A stretch of DNA of 64,000 nucleotides from Bacteroidales bacterium (lineage in GTDB: Bacteria > Bacteroidota > Bacteroidia > Bacteroidales > Muribaculaceae). The stretch is from NCBI GenBank assembly GCA_910575615.1, contig CAJTEX010000011.1:42739-106738 (forward strand). The letters are read 5' to 3'. The translations under genes and the position numbers were made by a program. Shown in pieces: positions 51,078-59,967 of the stretch (the first letter of the stretch is position 1; each line of letters starts with the position of its first letter). Below the pieces are notes generated by a model, which ran no database searches, was not told the DNA's origin, and was given only the letters and a program-made list of their open reading frames with translations.

Positions 51078-51896
51078 TCACCAGTTCTTGACCAGCAGCA
51101 GCACTGTCGTCGCGAATGACGCAATCGAAATCCAGAACGAGGGGGTGAACACCGAGTTGCCGTTGGCCGTGGTCTGGCGCTTGCGGACATCTGTAGGCTC
51201 CACATAGATCACATCATTCTGCTGAAGGTAATACACCGGGGAGTTCAGCGTGGCTGTGGCGTCGGTGAGGTCGACGGTGTGGGCCACCTGACGGCCTTCC
51301 TCCTGCCTCAGGACGATGACATTGGCGCGTTTGCCCTGTATCGTGAGGTCGCCGGCACCGGCGATGGCGTCAAGGATGGTGAAGCGGTCGCGGTCGATGC
51401 TGATCTTTCCAGGATGGGCCACCTCGCCAAGCACGTTGACCGAGCGGTTGAGGAAGTCAACCACCACTGTGGGGTCTTTGACAAGGTTGCGCTGAAGGAG
51501 TTCGCGCTTCACATATTCGGCCACCTCTGTACGCTTCATGCCGCCGATGTGGAGCGTGCCCAACACCGGGAACTCGATGTCGCCATAGGCGTCAACGGTG
51601 TATGTTGCCACCTGGCCGGAGTTGCTTGAAGAGCCGGATGTTGCCTGCCCTATGCGGGTGGATGAAATCGGGAGGTTGAACAGCATCGCGAGCTGCGGGT
51701 CCTTGGAGTGGACGGTTATCGACAGACGGTCGTCAGGAGTGACAAGCAGCTCCTTGGGGGCCGACACCTCGCGGCGCGCGCCGTCGCTGAGATCCTGGAA
51801 ATAGGTTATGTCTTTGGGGGTGTGACAGGAGGTGAGACCGAGCAGCATGGCTCCGACCAGTCCTATCGATTGGAAAAACGATTTGCAGGAAAGCAT
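51078..51896 (-). CDS. Wza-type polysaccharide export lipoprotein
   Basis: Forms the outer-membrane export channel. A lipoprotein signal ends LLGLTSC (Cys at residue 24). The Poly_export domain follows (KELLVTPDDRLSITVHSKDPQLAMLFNL and TYTVDAYGDIEFPVLGTLHIGGMKRTEVAEYV). An SLBB domain then has VNVLGEVAHPGKISIDRDRFTILDAIAGAGDL. A C-terminal hydrophobic helix (SFWISIASFATTVLLLVKNW) is seen, as in many Bacteroidetes homologues. The length of 272 aa is shorter than E. coli Wza but normal here. It lies 62 bases before the kinase gene. Confidence 0.92.
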   Translation of the reverse strand: MLSCKSFFQSIGLVGAMLLGLTSCHTPKDITYFQDLSDGARREVSAPKELLVTPDDRLSITVHSKDPQLAMLFNLPISSTRIGQATSGSSSNSGQVATYTVDAYGDIEFPVLGTLHIGGMKRTEVAEYVKRELLQRNLVKDPTVVVDFLNRSVNVLGEVAHPGKISIDRDRFTILDAIAGAGDLTIQGKRANVIVLRQEEGRQVAHTVDLTDATATLNSPVYYLQQNDVIYVEPTDVRKRQTTANGNSVFTPSFWISIASFATTVLLLVKNW

Positions 51897-51953
51897 GATG
51901 TATGTTGAATTGTTTTAAACGAATGATTGCCGAGACTACGTTGGGCCTTGTTG

Positions 51954-53108
51954 TCAGTCGTATCCGTGAGTGATTCCCTCACGGAGCTGGCGGGCGCGTA
52001 TCGCCTTGGTCAGGAAATAATTGGCCACCACCCATGCCGCGAAGTCGATGACCACTATCATGAAGGTCGACACCGACGGGGAGATGAGGAGGTCAAGGCC
52101 GATTACTCCAGCCGACATCGCGAGAATCGTGATCATGGCCGGGCGCTGCGGGAAGCCAAGGGCGAGCAGCTTGTGATGGATGTGGACGCGGTCAGGGAGG
52201 AAGGGGGAGTTGCCACGGATTACACGGTGGACAAACACCCTTATCACGTCGAGGCAGGGGATGGCCAGGGGGGCGAACGCCACCACCAGCGCATCGGCGG
52301 CGAAGACACCTCCGTTGTCCACACTTGTAAGCTGCAGGGCGAGGAAGCTCAGCACCAGGCCGGTGGTCAGCGATCCGGTGTCGCCCATGAATATCTTCTT
52401 GCCCCTGGCCGGGTTGCCGAACACATTATAATAGAAGAACGGCACCAGTGTGCCCAGCGAGGCGAATGAAATCATACTGTAAGCCCACTGGCCGGCGGCG
52501 AGGAAGAAAAAGCCGTAGAAAATCATGGCGATGCCGCTCAGGCCCGACGCGAGGCCGTCGATGCCGTCGATGAGGTTGATTGCGTTGGTGATGAACACCA
52601 CCAGGAACACAGTCAGCATCCAGGAGACCGCCACAGGCAGCTCGTATATCCCCAACATCCCCTCCAACGAGTCAACTCTCACGCCTGCCGCGGCGAGCAA
52701 CAGCGCGGCAAGAATCTGCGCCACGAATTTTGCACGGTACTTGATGCCGATGAGGTCGTCGGCGATGCCGACAAGATACATCATCATCAGGGCGCACAGG
52801 CCGAAGCACAGCGGGGTCACGAGGCCTTCGGCATGGGGCGATGACAGCAATTGAGAGACGTGGAACGACGACAGCCATGACTCCCCGGCCAGCAGCAGGG
52901 TGCCCCACACGAAACACAGCGAGAACACTATGGAGGGCATGAACGCCAGGCCGCCGAGACGGGGCACAGCGCCTTTGTGGATCTTTCGTTCGTCAGGTTC
53001 GTCAAACAGTTTCTTTCGGAAAGAGATCAGCAGTATCTGGGGAATGATGATACCGGCCAGCATGGTGCTGACGAGAAATACGGATATGACAATCAGGAGC
53101 CACTGCAT
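51954..53108 (-). CDS. MraY/WecA-like undecaprenyl-phosphate sugar-1-phosphate transferase
   Basis: Starts polysaccharide assembly by moving a (probably GlcNAc or GalNAc) 1-phosphate from UDP to undecaprenyl phosphate. About 11 membrane helices are seen in 384 aa. Signature loops include DEPDERKIHKGAVPRLGGLAF, VGIADDLIGIKYRAK (Asp pair), NAINLIDGIDGLASGL, GNPARGKKIFMGDTGSLTTG, and HRVIRGNSPFLPDRVHIHHKLLALG, the His-rich loop of WecA-type enzymes. It is the first gene of the exopolysaccharide run and has a promoter with a leader of about 195 bases. Confidence 0.93.
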   Translation of the reverse strand: MQWLLIVISVFLVSTMLAGIIIPQILLISFRKKLFDEPDERKIHKGAVPRLGGLAFMPSIVFSLCFVWGTLLLAGESWLSSFHVSQLLSSPHAEGLVTPLCFGLCALMMMYLVGIADDLIGIKYRAKFVAQILAALLLAAAGVRVDSLEGMLGIYELPVAVSWMLTVFLVVFITNAINLIDGIDGLASGLSGIAMIFYGFFFLAAGQWAYSMISFASLGTLVPFFYYNVFGNPARGKKIFMGDTGSLTTGLVLSFLALQLTSVDNGGVFAADALVVAFAPLAIPCLDVIRVFVHRVIRGNSPFLPDRVHIHHKLLALGFPQRPAMITILAMSAGVIGLDLLISPSVSTFMIVVIDFAAWVVANYFLTKAIRARQLREGITHGYD

Positions 53109-53308
53109 GCGTTAATCAGGCTAAAGTTAAGAATGAGGATGTGCCCGGACAGGCCGAAAGCCCGCGGACGGTATGAAGGTTGTTGATTATGACCGAGTCG
53201 ATAGACATAAAGTTGCCGAGGGAACAGTAAGGGGGATTCCCCCGTGGAGCCGCCTGCCCCGGACGAGGGTGATGACGGCTGGCTGAAGAGGGATTCCGTT
53301 AATCGGCG

Positions 53309-53340
53309 CAAAATTACTAAAAAAACACCAAACTGCCAAA
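53309..53340 (-). promoter_or_regulatory. Full promoter for the exopolysaccharide genes
   Basis: On the minus strand, TTTG (53337-53340), a 20-base spacer and TAATTTTG (53309-53316). The leader to the MraY-like gene is about 195 bases. Confidence 0.85.
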
Positions 53341-53390
53341 GGTAAAGTCAAAAATACCAGACATATCCCCCACACCTCGGGAAAATTGCG

Positions 53391-53398
53391 TATCTTTG
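53391..53398 (+). promoter_or_regulatory. -7 element for speA
   Basis: TATCTTTG, followed by CAG, lies 65 bases before the speA ATG. No clear -33. Confidence 0.6.
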
Positions 53399-53462
53399 CA
53401 GTCCATCGACACAGATGGCCATCAATTTTTTAGTTGACAAATTTAAATCTGATAACTGACAA

Positions 53463-55361
53463 ATGAGAAAATGGCGAGTTGAAGACAGCGCCGAGCTATA
53501 CAACATCGGCGGCTGGGGCCGTCAGTATTTTTCCGTTAACGAGAAAGGCAACATGACGGTCACCCCGCGTCCCGGAGTGGCTCCGGTCGACATCCGCGAG
53601 GTGCTTGACGAGCTGCAGCTCAAGGACATCACCGCCCCGGTGCTTCTGCGCTTCCCCGACATACTCGACAACCGCGTCGAGAAGATTTCAAATTGCTTCA
53701 AGCAGGCAGCCAAGGAGTATGACTACCAGGGACAGAACTACGTCATATATCCCATCAAGGTCAACCAGATGCGCCCTGTGGTGGAGGAGATTGTCAGCCA
53801 CGGCAAGAAATTCAACATCGGGCTTGAGGCCGGGTCGAAACCTGAGCTTCACGCCGTGCTGGCCACCAACATCGACGAGAACGCCCTCATCATCTGCAAC
53901 GGATACAAAGATGAGGACTACATCGAGCTGGCCCTGCTGGCCCACAAGATGGGGCGCCGCATCGTGCTCGTGGTCGAGAAGCTCAACGAGCTGAAGCTCA
54001 TACTCAACATATCGCGACGCCTAAAGATCACCCCGGCGGTGGGCATCCGCATCAAGCTCTCCAACTCCGGCTCGGGGAAATGGGAGGAGTCGGGCGGCGA
54101 CGAGTCGAAATTCGGCCTCAATTCCTCCGAACTGCTCCAGGCCGTGGACTTCTTCAAGAAAAACGAGATCACCGACTGGCTGCAGCTCATCCATTTCCAC
54201 ATCGGCAGCCAGATCACAAAGATACGCCGCATAAAGAACGCCCTGCGTGAGGCCATGCAGTTCTACGTCCAGCTCTCCAAGCTCGGATTCGGCGTGAAAT
54301 TCGTCGACATCGGCGGAGGCCTCGGGGTCGACTATGACGGTACCCGCTCCTCGGCCTCGGAAAGCTCCATGAACTACTCCATCCAGGAGTATGCCAACGA
54401 CGCGATATACTCCATAGTCGACGCCTGCGGCAAGAACGACCTGCCACAGCCCGACATCATCACCGAGAGCGGACGCTCCCTGGCCGCACATCATTCCGTA
54501 CTCATCATCGAGGCGCTGGAGGCCACAAGCCTCCCCCGCTGGCGCGAGAACGAGGAGCTGCGCGGCGACGAGCACGAGCTGGTCAAAGAGCTTTACGCGA
54601 TATGGGACAAGCTCAACCAGCAGAACCTTTTCGAGTCGTGGCATGACGCGCTGCAGTGTCGCGAGGAGGCCCTCGACCTCTTCTCAATCGGCATCGTCGA
54701 CCTGCGCAACCGCGCCCTTGCCGAGAAGCTGTTCTGGGAGATTGCCCGCGAGGTGGCCAACACGGCGTCATCAATGAAGCATCCCCCGGAGGAGCTGCGC
54801 AAGGTGGCCCGCATGCTGCCCGACAAATATTACTGCAACTTCTCGCTCTTCCAGTCGCTGCCCGACTCATGGGCCATCGACCAGGTGTTTCCCATAGTGC
54901 CGATTTCCCGGCTCGACGAGAAACCCACCCGCATGGCGACCCTCCAGGATATGACCTGCGACTCCGACGGCAAGATCGCCACCTTCATCTCACCGCAGGG
55001 AATCACCAAGGCCCTGCCTGTACATCCTCTCAAGCCGGGCGAACCGTATTACCTCGGGGTATTCCTCGTGGGGGCCTACCAGGAAATCCTTGGCGATATG
55101 CACAACCTTTTCGGCGACACCAACGCGGTGCATATCACCTGCTACAAAGACCATTACGAGATTGACAAGGTAATCGACGGCGAGACGGTGGCCGAGGTGC
55201 TGGACTATGTACAGTACGACCCCAAACGCCTTGTGCGCAATGTCGAGACCTGGGTCACCAAGGCTATGAAAGCCGACAAAATCACCCCTGAGGAGGGACG
55301 CGAGTTCCTTTCCAACTACCGTTCGGGCCTGTATGGATACACCTACCTCGAGAACGACTGA
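53463..55361 (+). CDS. speA: Biosynthetic arginine decarboxylase
   Basis: Makes agmatine from arginine for polyamine synthesis, with PLP. The fold-type III barrel shows YPIKVNQMRPVVEEI with PLP-binding Lys99, then GLEAGSKPELHAVLA, HIGSQITKIRRIKNAL, FVDIGGGLGVDYDGT and DIITESGRSLAAHHSVL. A C-terminal beta domain shows QSLPDSWAIDQVFPIVPISRL. The length of 632 aa matches SpeA. It starts an apparent run in which truA overlaps its end by 29 bases. Confidence 0.97.
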   Translation: MRKWRVEDSAELYNIGGWGRQYFSVNEKGNMTVTPRPGVAPVDIREVLDELQLKDITAPVLLRFPDILDNRVEKISNCFKQAAKEYDYQGQNYVIYPIKVNQMRPVVEEIVSHGKKFNIGLEAGSKPELHAVLATNIDENALIICNGYKDEDYIELALLAHKMGRRIVLVVEKLNELKLILNISRRLKITPAVGIRIKLSNSGSGKWEESGGDESKFGLNSSELLQAVDFFKKNEITDWLQLIHFHIGSQITKIRRIKNALREAMQFYVQLSKLGFGVKFVDIGGGLGVDYDGTRSSASESSMNYSIQEYANDAIYSIVDACGKNDLPQPDIITESGRSLAAHHSVLIIEALEATSLPRWRENEELRGDEHELVKELYAIWDKLNQQNLFESWHDALQCREEALDLFSIGIVDLRNRALAEKLFWEIAREVANTASSMKHPPEELRKVARMLPDKYYCNFSLFQSLPDSWAIDQVFPIVPISRLDEKPTRMATLQDMTCDSDGKIATFISPQGITKALPVHPLKPGEPYYLGVFLVGAYQEILGDMHNLFGDTNAVHITCYKDHYEIDKVIDGETVAEVLDYVQYDPKRLVRNVETWVTKAMKADKITPEEGREFLSNYRSGLYGYTYLEND

Positions 55362-56190
55362 CACCCGCCGCTATTTCATGCGGCTGGCCTACAACGGGCT
55401 GCCATTCCACGGCTGGCAACGCCAGCCCAACGCCCACTCCGTGCAGCAGGCGATCGAGGAGGCCATGGCCACGGTGCTGCGCCTTCCCCAGGTGGCAATC
55501 ACCGGGGCGGGACGCACCGACGCCGGGGTCAGCGCCGCCCGCATGGTGGCCCATTTCGACCTCCCCGCCTCCATCGACCTCTCGGGCGACGCGGAGGCCC
55601 GCGTCCTGCGCGCCCTCAACTCCCTGCTCGCTCCTGACATAGTGGTTTACAAGATATGGGAGGTGGCCCCCGACGCGCATGCACGCTTCGACGCGGTGAG
55701 CCGCACCTACCGCTACTTCGCCCATACCGTCAGAAGTCCCTTCACGGGAGGGATGTCGTGGCTCGCGCCCGCAACCCTCGACTTCGAGGCCATGAACAAG
55801 GCGGCTGAGATTCTGCTTGAGACCGAGGATTTCACCTCATTCTCCAAGCTCCACACCGATGTCAAGACCAATATCTGCCATGTCACCCACGCCGCCTGGC
55901 GCGCCCAGGGGGGAGGCGACTGCGAATGTGAATGTGAATGTGAGTGTGAATGCGAGGTCGCTGCCCAGGGCACAAAAGGGAAACCGACACTGTGGGTGTT
56001 TGAGATAACGGCCGACCGCTTCCTGCGCAATATGGTCAGGGCCGTGGTCGGCACCCTCGTTGAGGTCGGACGTGGCAAAATGACCATCGACGGTTTCCGG
56101 GAGGTCATCGAGCGCCGCGACCGATGCGCGGCGGGAACTTCCATGCCTGCCGGGCCGTTATTCCTCCATGACATCAAATATCCATACTGA
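55333..56190 (+). CDS. truA: tRNA pseudouridine synthase A with a (Cys-Glu)6 insertion
   Basis: Makes pseudouridine at tRNA positions 38-40. Motifs are GWQRQPN, ITGAGRTDAGVSA with catalytic Asp63, SRTYRYFAHTVRSPF, DFTSFSKLHTDVKTNICHV and TADRFLRNMVRAVVGTLVEVGRGK. The oddity is an insert in the loop before LWVFEITADRFLRNM: residues 197-208 are six Cys-Glu pairs, coded by a TGTGAA-type hexamer repeat (55921-55956). Most TruA proteins have only a short turn there. The ATG chosen overlaps speA by 29 bases; another ATG at 55378 would start at MRLAYNG. Confidence 0.94.
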   Translation: MDTPTSRTTDTRRYFMRLAYNGLPFHGWQRQPNAHSVQQAIEEAMATVLRLPQVAITGAGRTDAGVSAARMVAHFDLPASIDLSGDAEARVLRALNSLLAPDIVVYKIWEVAPDAHARFDAVSRTYRYFAHTVRSPFTGGMSWLAPATLDFEAMNKAAEILLETEDFTSFSKLHTDVKTNICHVTHAAWRAQGGGDCECECECECECEVAAQGTKGKPTLWVFEITADRFLRNMVRAVVGTLVEVGRGKMTIDGFREVIERRDRCAAGTSMPAGPLFLHDIKYPY

Positions 56191-57010
56191 TCCGTATCTT
56201 ATGATTTCCCGCGACCCGCTGACAAATCGCCCCGAATCTTTCGACTGCATAAAGCCTGTCTTCACAGCCGGCTATTTCCTCACGCCGGGGGAATGCAATC
56301 CTCAGCAACGGATGCCGCTGACACTGTTGATAAACAGGTTGATAGAGGTGGCGACTCTCCACGCCAACCAGATTGGCATCGGCTATGACTTTCTCGTCAG
56401 GGAACACCAGACATGGGTGCTGTCGAGGGTGGCGGTCGAGATGACGCGCTATCCGGGAGTCAATGAGAATTACACCATATCAACCTGGATTTCATCGATT
56501 TCAAGGCTCTTCTCAGAGCGCGACTTCGAGATTTGCAGCGAGGATGGCGAGGTGATTGGCCACGCCCGCACGGTATGGGCGGTGATTGACACCCGCTCGC
56601 GCCAGGTGGGCGACATATCGCGCATCTCCTGGGTAAAGGAGATAATACCCGCCAAGGAGTCGCCCGTCGCCAAACCTTCACGGACCAGGCCTGTGGCGCG
56701 CCCCGCCGAAGGGGAGCCGCCAGCCGACGGATACCGCGAGAGCCGTTACCGCTTCCAGTACACCGACATCGATTTCAACCGCCACGTCAACTCCTCGAGA
56801 TACATCGATTTGCTTCTCAACCAGTGGAGCCTCGGCTTCCACGACGCCAACCGCCTCACCCGCTTCGAGATAGCCTACATCCACGAGGCTCGTTACGATA
56901 TGGAGGCCACGCTGCTGCTCCAGACCGACGGCGACGAGACCCGCGCCGAGCTTATCGGGCCTGACGGACAGCCGATACTCCGCTCCCTGCTACGCTTCTC
57001 TACGCGATGA
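56168..57010 (+). CDS. Acyl-ACP thioesterase
   Basis: Releases fatty acids from acyl carrier protein. The 280-aa protein has two hotdog halves, as in plant FatA/FatB-like bacterial enzymes. The first half has ANQIGIGYDFLVREHQTWVLSRVAVEMTRYPGVNENYTISTW. The second half has FQYTDIDFNRHVNSSRYIDLLLNQW, where the N-x-H motif marks the active site, and IAYIHEARYDMEATLLLQ. The start overlaps truA by 23 bases; an ATG 33 bases later is also possible. Release of free fatty acids in the cytoplasm is inferred from the family. Confidence 0.9.
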   Translation: MTSNIHTDPYLMISRDPLTNRPESFDCIKPVFTAGYFLTPGECNPQQRMPLTLLINRLIEVATLHANQIGIGYDFLVREHQTWVLSRVAVEMTRYPGVNENYTISTWISSISRLFSERDFEICSEDGEVIGHARTVWAVIDTRSRQVGDISRISWVKEIIPAKESPVAKPSRTRPVARPAEGEPPADGYRESRYRFQYTDIDFNRHVNSSRYIDLLLNQWSLGFHDANRLTRFEIAYIHEARYDMEATLLLQTDGDETRAELIGPDGQPILRSLLRFSTR

Positions 57011-57016
57011 GACGCA

Positions 57017-57048
57017 GTTGTCTTTCTCCTCAAAAATAAGTAACTTTG
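57017..57048 (+). promoter_or_regulatory. Full promoter for menA
   Basis: GTTG (57017-57020), a 20-base spacer and TAACTTTG (57041-57048), followed by CAG. The menA ATG begins only 9 bases after the -7 element, so the message would be almost leaderless. Confidence 0.78.
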
Positions 57049-57056
57049 CAGTAGCA

Positions 57057-57995
57057 ATGAAAACTGGAAACGAGACAAGGAAAGATGACAAGGGCGCGGC
57101 TGGCCGCAGCACACTGAAAGCATGGATTGAGGCCATGAGGCTCCGCACATTGCCGGCATCGGCATCAGGCGTGCTGGCCGGTGTGGCCGTGGCGGTGCAG
57201 AGAGGCCATTTCGATTGGCGTCCGGCGTTGCTCTGCCTGCTTTTCGCACTGGCGGCGCAGATTGGAAGCAACTTCGCCAACGAGTATTACGATTACCGCG
57301 ACGGGCTTGACAAGCCCGGTCGTGAGGGGTTCAGACGCGGGGTCACGGAGGGGGACATCTCCCCCCTGGCGATGCACCGCGCCACCGCAATAGCATTCGC
57401 CCTGGCCGCCATCATAGGCTGCACACTGATTTACTGGGGGGGATGGTGGCTGGTGCTGGCCGGGATATTCATCCTCATCGGGGCACTAAGCTATTCCGCC
57501 GGTCCCTTCCCATTGTCGCGCAACGCCCTTGGGGAGATAGCCGTGGTGGTGTTCTACGGCCTGATTCCTGTGGGGTTCACCTTCTACCTCCAGACTGGCT
57601 ATTTCTCGTATGACGACTTCGCCGTCGGACTGGCCGTTGGCCTGATGTCGGCCAACATACTAATAGTCAACAATTACCGCGACCACGATGATGACATGGC
57701 GGTCAACAAGCTGACCACCGCCGTGGTCTTCGGACGCAAGGCTGTAGCCTGGGCCTACCTTGCCGACGGTTTCATCGCCGTGCTGCTGACTGCCGGCCTG
57801 TGGCTCAACGCCGGACGATGGACGCTGCTCTTCCCCGCGCTGTATCTCGCGGCCCACACCGCCCTGTGGCTCTACATCAGGCGCAATGAGGGGCGGCGAC
57901 TCAACAAGGCCCTCGGCATGACGGCGATGCTGATGCTGCTATTCATCATGGCGCTGCTCATTGTCAGCCTCCCGGCCCTAACCACCAAACAGTAA
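57057..57995 (+). CDS. menA: 1,4-dihydroxy-2-naphthoate polyprenyltransferase
   Basis: Attaches the isoprenoid tail in menaquinone synthesis at the inner membrane. The UbiA fold is clear: LKAWIEAMRLRTLPASASGVLAG at the start, the first Asp motif GSNFANEYYDYRDGLDKPGREGF, and the second NILIVNNYRDHDDDMAVNKLTTAVVFGRK. About eight hydrophobic helices are seen. The ATG at the promoter's edge gives 312 aa with a charged 25-residue leader. A TTG further up lies inside the promoter and is discarded. recF follows within 8 bases. Confidence 0.95.
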   Translation: MKTGNETRKDDKGAAGRSTLKAWIEAMRLRTLPASASGVLAGVAVAVQRGHFDWRPALLCLLFALAAQIGSNFANEYYDYRDGLDKPGREGFRRGVTEGDISPLAMHRATAIAFALAAIIGCTLIYWGGWWLVLAGIFILIGALSYSAGPFPLSRNALGEIAVVVFYGLIPVGFTFYLQTGYFSYDDFAVGLAVGLMSANILIVNNYRDHDDDMAVNKLTTAVVFGRKAVAWAYLADGFIAVLLTAGLWLNAGRWTLLFPALYLAAHTALWLYIRRNEGRRLNKALGMTAMLMLLFIMALLIVSLPALTTKQ

Positions 57996-58002
57996 TACGC
58001 CT

Positions 58003-59121
58003 GTGCTGCTCAACAGATTAGCAATCACGAATTTCAAGAACATCGCCGAGGCGCGCCTCGAGTTCTCCCCCAAGGTCAACTGTTTCCTGGGCGACAACGG
58101 CATGGGCAAAAGCAACCTCCTCGACACCATATATTACCTCAGTTTTTGCAAAAGCTTCTCGGGGCTGCCCGACATGCAGCTGATACGCAGAGGGGAGGGA
58201 TTCGCCACATTGAGGGGCAGCTATCTCAGGCGCGGACTCGATGAGGAGCTGACCCTCGGGCTGCAGCCCGGCAAACGGAAAAGCTTCAAACGCTCGGGGA
58301 AGGAATACGAACGTCTCAGCACCCACATCGGGGCTTTCCCCCTGGTGATTGCCTCCCCGGCCGACAGCGACCTGGTGACAGGCACGGGCGAGGAACGCCG
58401 CCGCCTGATGGACATGGTGATATCCCAGGCCGACCCGCTCTATCTCGACCACCTGATACGCTACACCCGTGCCCTGCAACAGCGCAACAAGCTGCTGCGC
58501 GACCATTGCGCCGACCCGGCCCTGTATCTGTCGGTGGAGATGGCCATGGAGCGCGCGGCCATATACCTGACCTCCGCCCGTCAGAAATGGGTGGAGGAGC
58601 TGTGCGGCATTTTCACCGGACGGTATGAGGCGATCGCAGCCGACGGGGAGACCCCGGGAATCAGTCTCCGGAGCCATCTCGCGTCGGAGCCGGGGGGCTT
58701 CGACGCGATGCTCGACTCAGCGCGCCGCCATGACGAGATGGTGGGCCACACATCGGTGGGCCCCCACCGCGACGACCTGGAGCTGGCGCTCAACGGCATG
58801 CCTGTGAGGCGCGTTGCCTCGCAGGGACAGTGCAAGACTTACACCCTGGCGTTGAGGCTCGCCCAGTACCGCTTCCTTGAGGACGCCTCGGGAATGAAGC
58901 CGGTGATGCTGCTCGACGATGTCTTCGACCGCCTCGACGCGGGGCGTGTAGAAAGGCTCGTGGAGGTGGTGTCGGGCGAGGGCTTCGGCCAGATTTTCAT
59001 CACCGACACCAACCGCAGCCATCTCGACAACATCATGTCGCGGACCGGGGCCGGCGACCACCGCTCCTGGCTCGTCGAGAACGGCAGTTTCCAACCACTC
59101 GACAACACCACTGGCTTATGA
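58003..59121 (+). CDS. recF: DNA replication and repair protein RecF
   Basis: An SMC-like ATPase that works with RecO and RecR at gaps. The Walker A is FLGDNGMGKSNLLDTIYYLSF. The signature GHTSVGPHRDDLEL is followed by VASQGQCKTYTLALRLAQ, then Walker B PVMLLDDVFDRLDAGR. The start is GTG (MLLNRLAITNFKNI). The length of 372 aa fits. It overlaps dciA by 4 bases, a common pairing. Its partner recO is elsewhere in this window (about 14 kb away). Confidence 0.96.
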   Translation: MLLNRLAITNFKNIAEARLEFSPKVNCFLGDNGMGKSNLLDTIYYLSFCKSFSGLPDMQLIRRGEGFATLRGSYLRRGLDEELTLGLQPGKRKSFKRSGKEYERLSTHIGAFPLVIASPADSDLVTGTGEERRRLMDMVISQADPLYLDHLIRYTRALQQRNKLLRDHCADPALYLSVEMAMERAAIYLTSARQKWVEELCGIFTGRYEAIAADGETPGISLRSHLASEPGGFDAMLDSARRHDEMVGHTSVGPHRDDLELALNGMPVRRVASQGQCKTYTLALRLAQYRFLEDASGMKPVMLLDDVFDRLDAGRVERLVEVVSGEGFGQIFITDTNRSHLDNIMSRTGAGDHRSWLVENGSFQPLDNTTGL

Positions 59122-59408
59122 AGAGAACCGAACCGATGTCGTTGCGCGAAATCATAGACCGGGTGATGGATTCATCAGCCCGGAAAGATGACATTCTCGC
59201 GATGAGGGCCGCCTCGCTGTGGGCCGATGTGGTTGGCCCGGGTGTAAACCGCTACACCACCCGGCGCTACGTCTCCGACGGGGTGCTGCATATCCATCTA
59301 TCCTCCGGCCCACTGAAGAGCGAACTGTCATTCCGCCGCGAGGCCATCGCCAGGTCAATCAACGACATACTCGGGCGCGAAATCATTAAGTCGATACGTT
59401 TCCACTGA
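59118..59408 (+). CDS. DciA/DUF721 family protein
   Basis: A 96-aa protein of the DUF721 family, which includes DciA, the loader of replicative helicase DnaB in bacteria that lack DnaC. The visible core is LREIIDRVMDSSARKDDILAMRAASLWADVVGPGVNRYTTRRYVSDGVLHIHLSSGPLKSEL in outline; the W-x-x-V-V-G segment is the family mark. The start overlaps the recF stop (ATGA). Confidence 0.88.
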   Translation: MKRTEPMSLREIIDRVMDSSARKDDILAMRAASLWADVVGPGVNRYTTRRYVSDGVLHIHLSSGPLKSELSFRREAIARSINDILGREIIKSIRFH

Positions 59409-59431
59409 ACCAATCCCAGAATCCAACGACA

Positions 59432-59902
59432 ATGAAACAGATAGAAATCCCCTCCTGTCCCAATCCGAAAGTTCCCGCGCCTGTTGCCCCCTTCCACCAC
59501 AGCCTTGAGGCGCAGTTGCGGTTCAACGATGTCGACATCTTCGGCCATGTCAACAACTCGGTCTACCTCCAGCTCCTCGACCTGGCCAAGGTCAGGTACT
59601 TCGAGGCGGTGCTTGGCGGCCCGGTCGACTGGCATGACGCAACGGTGGTGGTTGTCAACATCAACGCGAGCTTCTTCTCTCCGGCTTATTTTGACGAGCC
59701 GCTGACCGTGGCCACGGCCGTAGGCAAGATGTCGGTCCACAGCTTCATTCTGGAGCAGCGCATCTACAACCCGCTGACAGGCGACGTGAAGTGTGTCGCC
59801 CAGACGGTGATGGCAGGATTCGACCCGCGCACGGCCTCAGGCATCCCCGTGCCTGACAAATGGGTAAAGGCGCTTTTAAATTTTGAAAATCGCGCGGAAT
59901 AA
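59432..59902 (+). CDS. Hotdog-fold acyl-CoA thioesterase
   Basis: A 156-aa 4-hydroxybenzoyl-CoA-thioesterase-like protein. RFNDVDIFGHVNNSVYLQLLDLAKVRYFEAVLG carries the active-site Asp and the GHVNN motif. VNINASFFSPAYFDEPLTV follows. It probably hydrolyses a small or aromatic acyl-CoA, possibly DHNA-CoA given menA nearby (inference). It starts 23 bases after dciA. Confidence 0.88.
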   Translation: MKQIEIPSCPNPKVPAPVAPFHHSLEAQLRFNDVDIFGHVNNSVYLQLLDLAKVRYFEAVLGGPVDWHDATVVVVNINASFFSPAYFDEPLTVATAVGKMSVHSFILEQRIYNPLTGDVKCVAQTVMAGFDPRTASGIPVPDKWVKALLNFENRAE

Positions 59903-59912
59903 GTTACCTTTG
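59882..59912 (+). promoter_or_regulatory. Full promoter for the SIS-ribH-methylase-MBL run
   Basis: TTTG (59882-59885), a 19-base spacer and TACCTTTG (59905-59912). The -33 lies inside the end of the thioesterase gene. The leader to the SIS gene is about 50 bases. Confidence 0.82.
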
Positions 59913-59967
59913 TATTCATAAGCACCCGGTCGACACCGAGGTGCTCAACCTTTGATTTCTCCCAACG

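Larger units (their letters stand above)
53109..53462. promoter_or_regulatory. Divergent control region between the exopolysaccharide run and speA
   Basis: No gene is seen. It holds the minus-strand promoter at 53309-53340, the plus-strand -7 element at 53391-53398, and a long leader (53109-53300) for the polysaccharide transcript. A TAACTTTA at about 53122-53129 on the minus strand is one base off the consensus and could be a second start. Confidence 0.6.
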
